Shown here: piece after piece, positions 35,187 through 43,478 of the stretch | How the letters are laid out: each line of letters starts with the position of its first letter | Numbering within the stretch: position 1 is the stretch's first letter | Source of the DNA: Pseudomonadota bacterium | Lineage (GTDB): Bacteria; Pseudomonadota; Gammaproteobacteria; Ga0077536 | Reading direction: 5' to 3' | Assembly: GCA_016719885.1 (NCBI GenBank) | Contig: JADJYF010000026.1 | Span: 496,001 to 560,000 of the forward strand | DNA: 64,000 bases | Position numbers and translations under genes: made by a program | The notes under the pieces: generated by a model | The model's input: only the letters and a program-made list of their open reading frames with translations | Told to the model about the DNA's origin: nothing | The model's database searches: none

Positions 35187-36469
35187 CGCAAAGCCTCGTA
35201 GAGCTCGAGCAGTTTGCGACTCTGCGCCTGCCAGGCATACCGCCTGGCGATGTCGGCGAGACGCGCGGCGTCAGGACGCAGCTCGTGGCGGCGACTGTAG
35301 ACCTCGCGCAGGCCGCGCGTGATGGCCGCGCTGTCGTCGCCGTCCACCAGTACACCGTTACCGACATCCTCGATGAAGCGCCGCTGCTCCGGCATGTCCG
35401 ACGCACAGATCGGCAGGCCCGCGAACGTCGCTTCGAAGATCTTGTTGGGCAGCGAATACAGGTAGCTCAGGCACACGCCCTGCCCCAGCACCACCGCGAC
35501 ATCGGCCGAGCGGATGAAATCGATCACTTCGAAAGGCGATACCGGGTCGACCAGGTGCAAGCGCGCCGCGACGCCCGCGGCCTCGGCGCGGCGCACGAGA
35601 TCGGCGGCAAAGGCCGCATCGCGGCCGCCTACGCAGGCAAGATGCAGGGCCGGCCACGCGGCCAGCGTCGGCAGCACTTCATCGACACCGCGATGCGCGG
35701 CGAGGCGCCCGACATACACCGCCAACGGTTGCGCGTCGTCGAGGCCGAGCACGGCACGCAGGCCGCGCGCGACCACGCGCTGCTCGTCGAGATTGGGGCT
35801 GTTCATCACCACCAGCGGCTCGGTGATGCGGCACTCGCGCGCGAGGTAGCGGGCGATGGAGTCCGTCACCGTGATCACGCGCGTCACGCCGTGCAGCAGG
35901 CGCGATTCCCGCCAGCCCAGCACCCAGCGCTCCAGCGTCGACAAGCCGACGCTGTGTCGTTCGAGTTCGTGCGCGTCGTAGAGCAGGCGCGCGCCGCCGC
36001 GCCGCGCGAGGCACGCGGCCGCCGGCAGGGTTTCGAGATCATGGGCGTGCACCACCGCGACCGCCTGCGCGCCGCAGCGTGCTTGCGCGGCGCGACGGAT
36101 GGCACGCTGGCGCAGCAGCTTGATGACTAGGCGCAAGGGCCCGTAGTTGATCCAGCGCGGCGTACGTGGCGTCCGCGCCGCAGCAATGGGACGGGTGGTG
36201 GTGGCGCCGCTCGTCGCCGGCCCGTGGGCGCCGCGCACGCGGTTCAAAAGCGCCTGCAGCCAGGCCGGCAGCGACGCCAGGATCGACATGTCGACGCGTC
36301 GCAGCTCGACGCCATCCTGCACGGCATCGCCGAGGCGGCCGTGATCGTCATCGCACAACACGCTGACCGCGTGGCCGGCGCGACGCAGCGACTGCGCCTC
36401 TTTCAACACGCGCGTGTCGTTGACGCAGGGATTGCCGACCAGCATCAGCACCGACAGCGGCTCAGCCAT
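35183..36469 (-). CDS. Family 4 glycosyltransferase
   Basis: A 428-residue GT4 enzyme opening LSVLMLVGNPCVNDTRVLKE, with HAHDLETLPAA and YDAHELERHSVGLS in the acceptor half, and YVGRLAAHRGVDEVL and YLYSLPNKIFEATFAGLP in the donor half. It is clearly paralogous to the plus-strand gene at 38396, sharing the YDSHELE/YDAHELE and YSLPNK-FEA-FAGLP motifs. This suggests that one arose from the other inside this locus. ATG 36469 is preferred over a TTG two codons earlier. Confidence 0.88.
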   Translation of the reverse strand: MAEPLSVLMLVGNPCVNDTRVLKEAQSLRRAGHAVSVLCDDDHGRLGDAVQDGVELRRVDMSILASLPAWLQALLNRVRGAHGPATSGATTTRPIAAARTPRTPRWINYGPLRLVIKLLRQRAIRRAAQARCGAQAVAVVHAHDLETLPAAACLARRGGARLLYDAHELERHSVGLSTLERWVLGWRESRLLHGVTRVITVTDSIARYLARECRITEPLVVMNSPNLDEQRVVARGLRAVLGLDDAQPLAVYVGRLAAHRGVDEVLPTLAAWPALHLACVGGRDAAFAADLVRRAEAAGVAARLHLVDPVSPFEVIDFIRSADVAVVLGQGVCLSYLYSLPNKIFEATFAGLPICASDMPEQRRFIEDVGNGVLVDGDDSAAITRGLREVYSRRHELRPDAARLADIARRYAWQAQSRKLLELYEALR

Positions 36470-36505
36470 GCGCAAGCATGCCTGTCGAATGCGGCGACAC
36501 AGCCA

Positions 36506-38134
36506 TCACAGCAGGTCTTCGTCCAGCGCCAGCGCCGCCGCGCCGCGCGCGGCCTGGGCCGCCGCGGCCGCGGCCTTGGCTTCGTTGATGATGGCCTGCA
36601 CCGCTTTGCGGTTGGCCTCGGCCCAGGCCGGCTCGAGGCGCAACAGGCGCCCATCGGCGCGCACCAGCAGTACGTCGTCGAGGGCAGCCAGGCTGCCGGC
36701 GGTGAAGTTCGCCAGGGTGCCGCAATGCACGACCAGCGACTGCGGCGCATCGACTTCGGCGCTGGCGGTCGTCACCACCAGGCCTGCCGGCGCCGCCGGC
36801 AGCGCCGCCGTGGCGCGCGACGGCGGCGCGTCGTGCTGCAATTCCACCAGTCGATAATCGACGAAGCCGACGCGTGTCGCGACGCCCGGCACATGCAGGC
36901 TGTTCATGAGCGGCAACAGTTGCTCACGCGACGCGGCGCGCGGCAGGACCAGGCCCACGCGCTGGCCCGGCCGCCACGTGAGGCGCCGCTCGCTATCGCT
37001 TTCTGCTTCGCGCACCGTCACGTTCATGGTTTCGACCGCCGGCGTGGCGGGCGCCGCGACTGCCGCCAGCAGCAGTTGGGCGTGGCGGCTTATGACCGGG
37101 TAGAAGCGGTTGAGCGCGGTGAAGCTGCCGGCGATGTTGCGACAGCCGGTGGAGAAGTAATGCAGCGCCATCACGTAGGCCAGGAACTGCGCGATCGAGC
37201 CGCCACCGAACAGCACCTCGCGGCCCTTGATGGCCAGCACCATGCCCAGCACCACTGCCGCGCCGAGGCCCGCCACCAGCCGGCTCTGATCGATCACCAG
37301 CAGGCTGTCGTAGTAATTGCGACCGGCGCGCCCATAGGCGAGGCCGCGCAGGTGCGCGCCGAAATTGACGGGCTGCTGGCCGGCGTCCTGGTAGAGGGCC
37401 TTGATGATCTCGCCGCGCTCCTGCGCCAGCGCGCCCATCACGCCCTCCTGCTCGTGGGAAAGCTTGATGGCGTGCGCGTTGACCCAGTACAACACCACGC
37501 CCGACACCGCCAGGATGCCCAGCACGCCGAGCGTGGTGAGGATGTCGAACTTGAACAGCGCAATGAGCGCGACCACCGCCTGCAGAATTGGCACCAGCGC
37601 GCCGACGATGCGCTTGACGAAGCCCGCGCTGTAACGCGGCACCGTCACCAGCAGGCGCGCGAGCCGTGCCTTGTCGGCCACGTCGTTGATGGCCCGCATG
37701 CCCGGCACCGGCAGTCGCGCGGCGATGTCGAACACGCGCCGGCACACGTACTGCTCGTAGTCCAGCATCACGCGGAACATGTCGCTCTGGGCGCGGTACT
37801 GCACGTAGGTGGCGAGCAGCAACAGCACCGAGATCGCCGCCACGAACAGCGAGAACTCGTTGGCCGACAGCACGAAGTCGAACAGCGGCGTGTGAAATTC
37901 GGTCGGCTCGTCGTGCTCGAAGTGGCGTACCACGTAGACGATGATGCCGAGCGCGCCGACCTGCGCGCCGAGCCCGACCACGCCCAGCACCACCGACCAC
38001 AGGATGGGGAACTTGAAGTGGCGCAGGCACTCGCCCAGCACCAGCGTGACGGCGGTGCGATAGGTACGCACCCGCGCCAGTTGGACGGCCAGCGCGGCGC
38101 GGCGCGCCCGCCACCAGGTGGCGATGGCGGTCAT
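36506..38134 (-). CDS. ABC-exporter-like membrane protein with degenerate ATPase domain
   Basis: A 542-residue protein. Residues 40-350 have the six-helix layout of a type-I ABC exporter membrane domain (helices near 43-72, 92-115, 177-197, 200-220, 283-303, 313-330). From about 365 the sequence keeps the beginning of an ATPase domain (WRPGQRVGLVLPRAASREQL at 388-407). The Walker A G-x4-GK-S/T is gone, no signature or Walker B is visible, and the domain is only ~150 residues. The end (ALDDVLLVRADGRLLRL) looks like the domain's last strand. It probably cannot hydrolyse ATP. It heads the minus-strand block and is divergent from the GT4 gene at 38396. Confidence 0.78.
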   Translation of the reverse strand: MTAIATWWRARRAALAVQLARVRTYRTAVTLVLGECLRHFKFPILWSVVLGVVGLGAQVGALGIIVYVVRHFEHDEPTEFHTPLFDFVLSANEFSLFVAAISVLLLLATYVQYRAQSDMFRVMLDYEQYVCRRVFDIAARLPVPGMRAINDVADKARLARLLVTVPRYSAGFVKRIVGALVPILQAVVALIALFKFDILTTLGVLGILAVSGVVLYWVNAHAIKLSHEQEGVMGALAQERGEIIKALYQDAGQQPVNFGAHLRGLAYGRAGRNYYDSLLVIDQSRLVAGLGAAVVLGMVLAIKGREVLFGGGSIAQFLAYVMALHYFSTGCRNIAGSFTALNRFYPVISRHAQLLLAAVAAPATPAVETMNVTVREAESDSERRLTWRPGQRVGLVLPRAASREQLLPLMNSLHVPGVATRVGFVDYRLVELQHDAPPSRATAALPAAPAGLVVTTASAEVDAPQSLVVHCGTLANFTAGSLAALDDVLLVRADGRLLRLEPAWAEANRKAVQAIINEAKAAAAAAQAARGAAALALDEDLL

Positions 38135-38395
38135 GGTGCGTGGCGCCGCCACGCGCGGGCCATGTCACCGTCAAGCAACGCGTCGTGGGGGTTGGAATGG
38201 TCGCGCAATGGACTCATTGCGACTCTGGTGCAGGCATGGGCCGCTATTGTGGCACGGCCGATGGCGGCTCTGGAACCGCGCCCCGCCCCGCAACGCGTAC
38301 AATGCTTGCGGATCCGCACCGACGAACGCGACCCTGGATACCCGGCCCTGCAATCTCGAACGCTTTGCCACCACGCATCACCGGAGCCCGGCCCC

Positions 38396-39763
38396 GTGAC
38401 GCGCGTGGTGATGGCCGTCAACAATCCCGGCAGCAATGACTATCGGGTGGTGAAGAGCGCCGAAGTGCTGGCCGCCGCCGGCTACGAAGTGATCGTGGTG
38501 GGCCTGGCCGGCGCCGGCCATGCCACGCGCGAAACGTGCAACGGTGTGCGCTACGTGCGCGTCAGCCTGCCCGCCAGTCGCCTGGCCCTGCTGCCCGACC
38601 TGGTGCCGGGCGGCACCTTGTGGTGGCAGCGCGTGCGCGCGCCGCAACGCATTCCCGACGCCGACAGCGCGCCCGTTGCGGCGGCGGCAGCAGCGACGGA
38701 TATGCCGGCGCGGGGCCTGCGCGCCATGTTCACTGCCTGGCTGCGCCATCAACTGCGCGATGTGCGGCCCGCCACGTCGCCATTCAGCGTGCGCCTGCTG
38801 TTCGCCCGTTATGCGCACGCCTACCTGCCCACCCTGCTGGCCCTCGAGGCCGACGTCTACCATGCCCACGAATTGTGGATGCTGGAAAGCTGCGCGCTCG
38901 CCGCGCGTGCGAGCGGCGCGCGCCTGGTTTACGACTCCCACGAGCTCGAGCCCCATCGCAATCTCGACTGGTGCGCGGCCTCGAACGCGCGGCGCATCGC
39001 CTATGAACAACGCTACATCGCCGACGCCGATGCGGTGTTCACGGTCTCGCCCGGCGTGGCGCGCGCGCTGGAGACGACCTACCAGCTGCCGGCCGTCGGG
39101 CTGCTGCGCAATACGCCGTGGCTGGCGAAACTGCGGCCGGCGGCGCGCGGCCTGCGCACGGTGCTGGGCCTCGATGCCGACACACCGCTGGTGGTCTACA
39201 CCGGCCTCATCACCCGCCATCGCGGTCTCGAACTGATGCTGGAAGCGCTCGCCCGTCTGCCGGGGTTTCATCTCGCCATGGTCGGGCGCGCCGAGCCGAC
39301 CATCGCCGCCGCCCTGCAGGAGCAGGCCGCGCGGCTCGGCCTCGCGGCGCGCGTCCACGCGGTGCCGCCGGTGCCACCCGAAGAACTCATCGACTTCATC
39401 GCCAGCGCCGACGTGGCCGTGATCGCGGCGCCCGACGCCTGTCTGAGCTATCGCTATTCGCTGCCGAATAAATTGTTCGAAGCGCTGTTCGCGGGCCTGC
39501 CGCTGGTGGTTTCCGATCTCGAGGACATGCGTGATTTCGTGCTGCGGCATCGCCTCGGCCAGGTCTTCGCGCAGGGCGACGTGGCGGCGCTGGCGGCGGC
39601 GCTCGGCGATGTCATGAGCGAGCGCGAGCGCTATGTCGACGAGGCCGCGCGCCAGGACTTGTGCCAGCGTCTCAGCTTCGAACGCGAAGCGGCGGGCCTG
39701 CTGGCCGAGTACGCCCGGCTCGCGGCAAGCACACGAATCCGCGAACTGCGACCAAAACCATGA
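38396..39763 (+). CDS. Family 4 glycosyltransferase
   Basis: A 455-residue GT4 enzyme starting near TRVVMAVNNPGSNDYRVVKS. It shows YHAHELWML, LVYDSHELEPHRNLDW, VYTGLITRHRGLELML and the donor-half motif YRYSLPNKLFEALFAGLP. Close relative of the minus-strand gene at 35183. GTG 38396 has GGAG upstream at a longish 12 nt; GTG 38405 or ATG 38411 are alternatives. A TACAAT hexamer at 38298-38303 could be a -10 element. The frame is open a further 2 kb upstream, but that part is antisense to the ABC-like gene and not coding. First gene of a three-gene plus-strand block. Confidence 0.88.
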   Translation: MTRVVMAVNNPGSNDYRVVKSAEVLAAAGYEVIVVGLAGAGHATRETCNGVRYVRVSLPASRLALLPDLVPGGTLWWQRVRAPQRIPDADSAPVAAAAAATDMPARGLRAMFTAWLRHQLRDVRPATSPFSVRLLFARYAHAYLPTLLALEADVYHAHELWMLESCALAARASGARLVYDSHELEPHRNLDWCAASNARRIAYEQRYIADADAVFTVSPGVARALETTYQLPAVGLLRNTPWLAKLRPAARGLRTVLGLDADTPLVVYTGLITRHRGLELMLEALARLPGFHLAMVGRAEPTIAAALQEQAARLGLAARVHAVPPVPPEELIDFIASADVAVIAAPDACLSYRYSLPNKLFEALFAGLPLVVSDLEDMRDFVLRHRLGQVFAQGDVAALAAALGDVMSERERYVDEAARQDLCQRLSFEREAAGLLAEYARLAASTRIRELRPKP

Positions 39764-39777
39764 CAGAAGGAAAACAC

Positions 39778-40611
39778 ATGAGTCCCAGCGTCGACGACGT
39801 GCGCAGATTCTGGCAGAACAATCCGCTGTGGAGCGGCGAATCGGCGTTCGCGGTGGGTTCGGCCGAATACTTCGCCGAGCATCGCGAGGTCTACGTCGAC
39901 GACTGCTTCGCCGGCGTCATGGACGAACGCATCTTCCCTGCCGCGGGCTACCGTCAACGGGTGCTCGATCTCGGTTGCGGGCCGGGCTTCTGGACGGTGG
40001 AAATCGGTCGCCGCGGCTGCGACGAACTGTGGGCCTGCGACCTCACCGACAAGGCCATCGAACTCGCGCAGCGGCGCTGCGAAATCTACCAGTGCAAGGC
40101 CTCCTTTCGGGTCGGCAACGCCGAATCCCTGCCTTTCGACGACGGCTATTTCAGCCACGTCAATTGCCTGGGCGTGATCCACCACACGCCCGATACCGAA
40201 GCGACGGTGCGCGAGATCGCGCGCGTGCTGCGTCCGGGCGGCACCGCCAGCGTATCGGTCTACTACCGGAACATCCTGCTGCGCTGGTGGCCGGCCTTGA
40301 ATTTCGCCGGACGCTGGTTACGCAAACTCGGCATCGGGCTCAAGGGCCGCGGGCGCGAGGACATGGTCGACAACCGCGATGTCGATGAAATCGTGCGGCT
40401 CTACGATGGCGCCGAAAATCCCATCGGCAAATCCTATTCGCGCCAACAGTTCATTGCCCTGCTCGAGCCGCATTTCCGCGTGCGCGAAATCTATTTCCAT
40501 TTCTTTCCGGCGCGGGCCCTCGGCGTGCGTATTCCAGCCGTGCTGCACCGGTTCCTGGACCGTCATCTGCCTTTCATGATCTACGCTGCACTGGAAAAGA
40601 AAGCGCCGTGA
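39778..40611 (+). CDS. Class I SAM-dependent methyltransferase
   Basis: A 277-residue methyltransferase of the Methyltransf_11 type. Motif I RVLDLGCGPGFWTVEIG lies at about residue 60, the acidic motif II WACDLTDKAIELAQ next, then GNAESLPFDDGYFSHV and LGVIHHTPDTEATVREIARVLRPGG. It probably methylates a sugar or lipid-linked glycan of this locus. AGAAGGA 7 nt before ATG 39778 decides the start over an in-frame ATG 18 nt earlier. Between a GT4 and a GNAT gene, overlapping the latter by 4 nt. Confidence 0.87.
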   Translation: MSPSVDDVRRFWQNNPLWSGESAFAVGSAEYFAEHREVYVDDCFAGVMDERIFPAAGYRQRVLDLGCGPGFWTVEIGRRGCDELWACDLTDKAIELAQRRCEIYQCKASFRVGNAESLPFDDGYFSHVNCLGVIHHTPDTEATVREIARVLRPGGTASVSVYYRNILLRWWPALNFAGRWLRKLGIGLKGRGREDMVDNRDVDEIVRLYDGAENPIGKSYSRQQFIALLEPHFRVREIYFHFFPARALGVRIPAVLHRFLDRHLPFMIYAALEKKAP

Positions 40612-41258
40612 GCCGCGCCCTGTTCGAAAGCCGCGATTCGAGTTCGCGATTCCGATTCGAAAGAATGGGCGAAACCCATGCACGGGAGGCGGCGCACACG
40701 CGGGCGCTGTCGCGCGATTTCGGTCTGTTTTCCCAAATGGACGTCGCGTTCTGGGAACTGTTCTTCACGACCATCGCGGCGGGCCCGACCACCATCGCCC
40801 ATGTCGCCGTCGACCAGGACAGCGGCAAGCTGGCGGGCTACATCATAGGCACCACCGATGCCTCGAAGATGACGCGCCTGGTAGTGCAGAAGCATCCACT
40901 GCGCTTGCTGTGGTATGGACTGAAGATGCTGGTGCTTCATCCATCGCAGCTAAGGCTCGTGCTCAGGAATGTCCTGGCCCGCAAGGATCAGATCGCGATC
41001 CCCGCGCAACGATGGATCACGTGGGTGGTAGCACCCGGCTACCGGGAACATGGCGTTGGCCTGGAATTGTACAAACGACTGTGCGCCGACATGCACGCTC
41101 GCGGAGTCAGCGAGTTCTATGGCCCGGTAGACTGCGAAAACGTCGTCAGCAACAAGGCCCACGAACGGATCAAGGCCGAGAATCTTGGAACGATCATCGT
41201 CGATGGCCGAGCTCACTACTTGTGGAAGCACAGGGCCGATCTCGAGCGGGCGCAGTGA
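40608..41258 (+). CDS. GNAT-family N-acetyltransferase
   Basis: A 216-residue GNAT-fold protein. The acetyl-CoA region is ITWVVAPGYREHGVGLELYKRL (variant Q/R-x-x-G-x-G/A; start of the motif shown as VVAPGYREHGVGLELYKRL), preceded by a beta strand HVAVDQDSGKLAGYIIG. It may acetylate an amino sugar in the glycan. The GTG at 40608 makes a 4-nt overlap with the methyltransferase stop; ATG 40665 is an alternative. Its base composition is visibly less GC-rich than its neighbours, which could mean later acquisition. Convergent with the gene at 41319. Confidence 0.75.
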   Translation: MSRALFESRDSSSRFRFERMGETHAREAAHTRALSRDFGLFSQMDVAFWELFFTTIAAGPTTIAHVAVDQDSGKLAGYIIGTTDASKMTRLVVQKHPLRLLWYGLKMLVLHPSQLRLVLRNVLARKDQIAIPAQRWITWVVAPGYREHGVGLELYKRLCADMHARGVSEFYGPVDCENVVSNKAHERIKAENLGTIIVDGRAHYLWKHRADLERAQ

Positions 41259-41318
41259 ACGACGCACGTTACGCGCCGACGCCCGCGCGCGGCGACTCGT
41301 GATCCAGCCATGACGTGG

Positions 41319-42284
41319 CTAGTCCGACAGCCGCATTTCGTCAGGCTGCTTGACGCGGCGCCATACATCGCCTTCGCGCAGGAGGATCGCGGCCGACCAC
41401 ATCAAGGGCACGATGACCTGCTGCAGACGCATCACCGCCGCCACCACCACCGCTGACTCCAACTCGATACCCAGCAGGCGCTGCGCCGCAACCGCCGCCA
41501 CTTCGACCGTGCCGACACCACCCGGCAACACCGGGATGCCAAAACCGAGCGTTGATGCCACGAACACCAGGCCGGACGCGCTCCATGACACGTCGTGCTC
41601 CAGAGTCATGCACATGGCGACATGCACCGCGCCCCATGACATCGCCCACGCGGCCGCGCCCATCGCCCAGATGCGCGCATCCAGGTGCACACGCGACAAA
41701 GCATGGATACGTTCGGCGAAATCGCCGAGCAATGCCCGCGCCCGGACCCAGCGCCAGCCGGCCGATGCGCGCAGCGCCAACCGCGCGACATGCGGCGACA
41801 GCCACAAGCAGCACGCGGCACCCAGTGCCGCGCCGATCGCGACCCACGCCGACGCGGCCATGCGCGCGGCCACCACCAAGGTCGTGAGCGTGGCAACGAT
41901 ACACAGGTCCATCAGGCGTTCGACCACCACGGCGGCCATCAAACCGCCCGTACCGTGTTCACCGCTACGCCTGAGGTACAGGGCCTTGACGAACTCCGAG
42001 GTGCGGGCCGGCAGCAGGTAATTGAGTCCAGCCGACAAGGCCACCGCGCGCGTCGCCACCAGCAAACGCACGGCCGGTGGCGCAGCAAGATGCGCGAAGC
42101 GCCAGCCGAGGATGAAATAGGCCACCACCACCAGCGGTTGCACCAGGGCAATCGCGTAGAGTTGACCGCGATGCAGACGCGCAATGGCATCCTGCACATC
42201 GAGGTCGCGCAACATCCATGCCGCCAGCGCTGCCACCAGCGTGACACTCAACAGCCGTCCGCTCCAGCGCACACCAGAATTCAT
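41319..42284 (-). CDS. LPG-synthase-TM-like membrane protein (second copy type)
   Basis: A 321-residue polytopic protein of the same superfamily as the gene at 16579 (about eight helices; LNYLLPARTSEFVKALYLRR in the first half and STLGFGIPVLPGGVGTVEVA in the second). The two share the N-x-LLPAR and P-x-PGG/PGY patterns but are otherwise divergent. It is not a Wzx-type flippase. It ends the large minus-strand block and lies 42 nt after the DegT aminotransferase stop. Substrate unknown; movement of a lipid-linked sugar is the usual guess. Confidence 0.8.
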   Translation of the reverse strand: MNSGVRWSGRLLSVTLVAALAAWMLRDLDVQDAIARLHRGQLYAIALVQPLVVVAYFILGWRFAHLAAPPAVRLLVATRAVALSAGLNYLLPARTSEFVKALYLRRSGEHGTGGLMAAVVVERLMDLCIVATLTTLVVAARMAASAWVAIGAALGAACCLWLSPHVARLALRASAGWRWVRARALLGDFAERIHALSRVHLDARIWAMGAAAWAMSWGAVHVAMCMTLEHDVSWSASGLVFVASTLGFGIPVLPGGVGTVEVAAVAAQRLLGIELESAVVVAAVMRLQQVIVPLMWSAAILLREGDVWRRVKQPDEMRLSD

Positions 42285-42326
42285 GGGTGTATCCAGGCGT
42301 GTGAACGGCAACGTGCTATCGCGGCA

Positions 42327-43478
42327 TCAACCATCGGACCAGTCGCTCGTCAGTGGAAAGTTGACGGTGTGCCGCGCATAGCGCGCCGCTTGCGGAAAGC
42401 TTTCCGGTCGCCGCCCGCCATAGGCAGGCAGTTCAGGGATGCTGTACTCGATCAATTCCCCGAGTTCGATGCCACGCTTACGCCAGCGAGTGAGCCAGCC
42501 CTGGCGGTCATCGACCAGGCACGAAAAATGGGACCAAGTCGCACCCACGTCCAGTGCGGGCAGGCGCAACAGCCCGGGCTCGTGGGCAAGGCGCGCATGC
42601 CAGGCCGCGGCGCGGCGTGCACGCGCGGCGAGTATGGCACGATGCCGAGCCAGTTGGGCGCGGCCGACGCGCGCCTCGATCGGGCTCATGGCCTGCAGGT
42701 GATCGGATGGCATGTCGATGAGGTCGGGCTGGTAGTAGCGTACGAAGCGATCGAGCAGGCCCAAGTCCTTCAGGCGCGCGACCAGGCTGTAGGCCCACGG
42801 GTGAAAAGCCGGCAGCACGGCGGCCAGATACACCGCGCGCCGCAACCCCTTGGCCACGCCTGCCGGGGCGAGTTCCCGCTCGCGCGCGCCGCGGATGGCA
42901 TCGGCCAGGCGATCATCGTCGGTGGTCAGCATGCCGCCGAAAATCGAGGTCAGCAGCTTGCTGATGTTGAGCCCGAAGATGGCGAAATCGCCGGCGGACT
43001 GCACCGCGCGGCCGCGCCAACGCGCGTCGAAACTGTGCGCGCAGTCCTGGATCATGAGTACGCCGGGGTGGGTCGCGCGCAATACATCGAGGCGGTCCAG
43101 ATCCACCGGGTGGCCGAACAGGCTGGTGGCGATGATTGCGCCGGTGCGCGGCGTGATGGCCGCCTCGACCGCGCCGAGATCCATGTTGAAGTCATCGGCA
43201 CCGCTGTCGACGAAGATCGGAATGTTGCCGCTCTGCACGATGGCATGCGCAACCACCACGCAGGTATAGGCAGGACAGATCACTTCCCGGCCGCCGCCCA
43301 GCAAGGCGCGCAGCGCGATGCTGAGGGCCGAACGTCCATAGGAAAAAGCGATCGCGTGGCGCTGCCCCATGCTCGCGGCGAAGGCACGTTCGTAGCGCGC
43401 GACGTCGTCAGCGCCCGGCCAGTGCAGGGCCGCGCCCACCTCCGCCCAACCGAGTAGCGGATGGATTCGCGGGATCAC
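42327..43478 (-). CDS. DegT/DnrJ/EryC1/StrS-family aminotransferase-like protein
   Basis: A 383-residue PLP-fold protein of the sugar-aminotransferase family. Cofactor-site landmarks are FSYGRSALSIALRALLG, ICPAYTCVVVAHAIVQSG, LMIQDCAHSFDARWRG and the Schiff-base lysine region FGLNISKLLTSIFGGML. It differs from the more canonical WbpE-type protein at 51779. It starts at GTG 43478 in a GTGA overlap with the toroid-protein gene. It likely transaminates a keto sugar, but the unusual neighbours leave the substrate open. Confidence 0.82.
   Translation of the reverse strand: MIPRIHPLLGWAEVGAALHWPGADDVARYERAFAASMGQRHAIAFSYGRSALSIALRALLGGGREVICPAYTCVVVAHAIVQSGNIPIFVDSGADDFNMDLGAVEAAITPRTGAIIATSLFGHPVDLDRLDVLRATHPGVLMIQDCAHSFDARWRGRAVQSAGDFAIFGLNISKLLTSIFGGMLTTDDDRLADAIRGARERELAPAGVAKGLRRAVYLAAVLPAFHPWAYSLVARLKDLGLLDRFVRYYQPDLIDMPSDHLQAMSPIEARVGRAQLARHRAILAARARRAAAWHARLAHEPGLLRLPALDVGATWSHFSCLVDDRQGWLTRWRKRGIELGELIEYSIPELPAYGGRRPESFPQAARYARHTVNFPLTSDWSDG

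Noticed and set aside
36224..38395. N-terminal extension of the plus-strand GT4 gene (over 700 extra codons)
   Set aside because: The extension is antisense to the ABC-like gene and low-complexity. The GT4 domain begins at about 38396.
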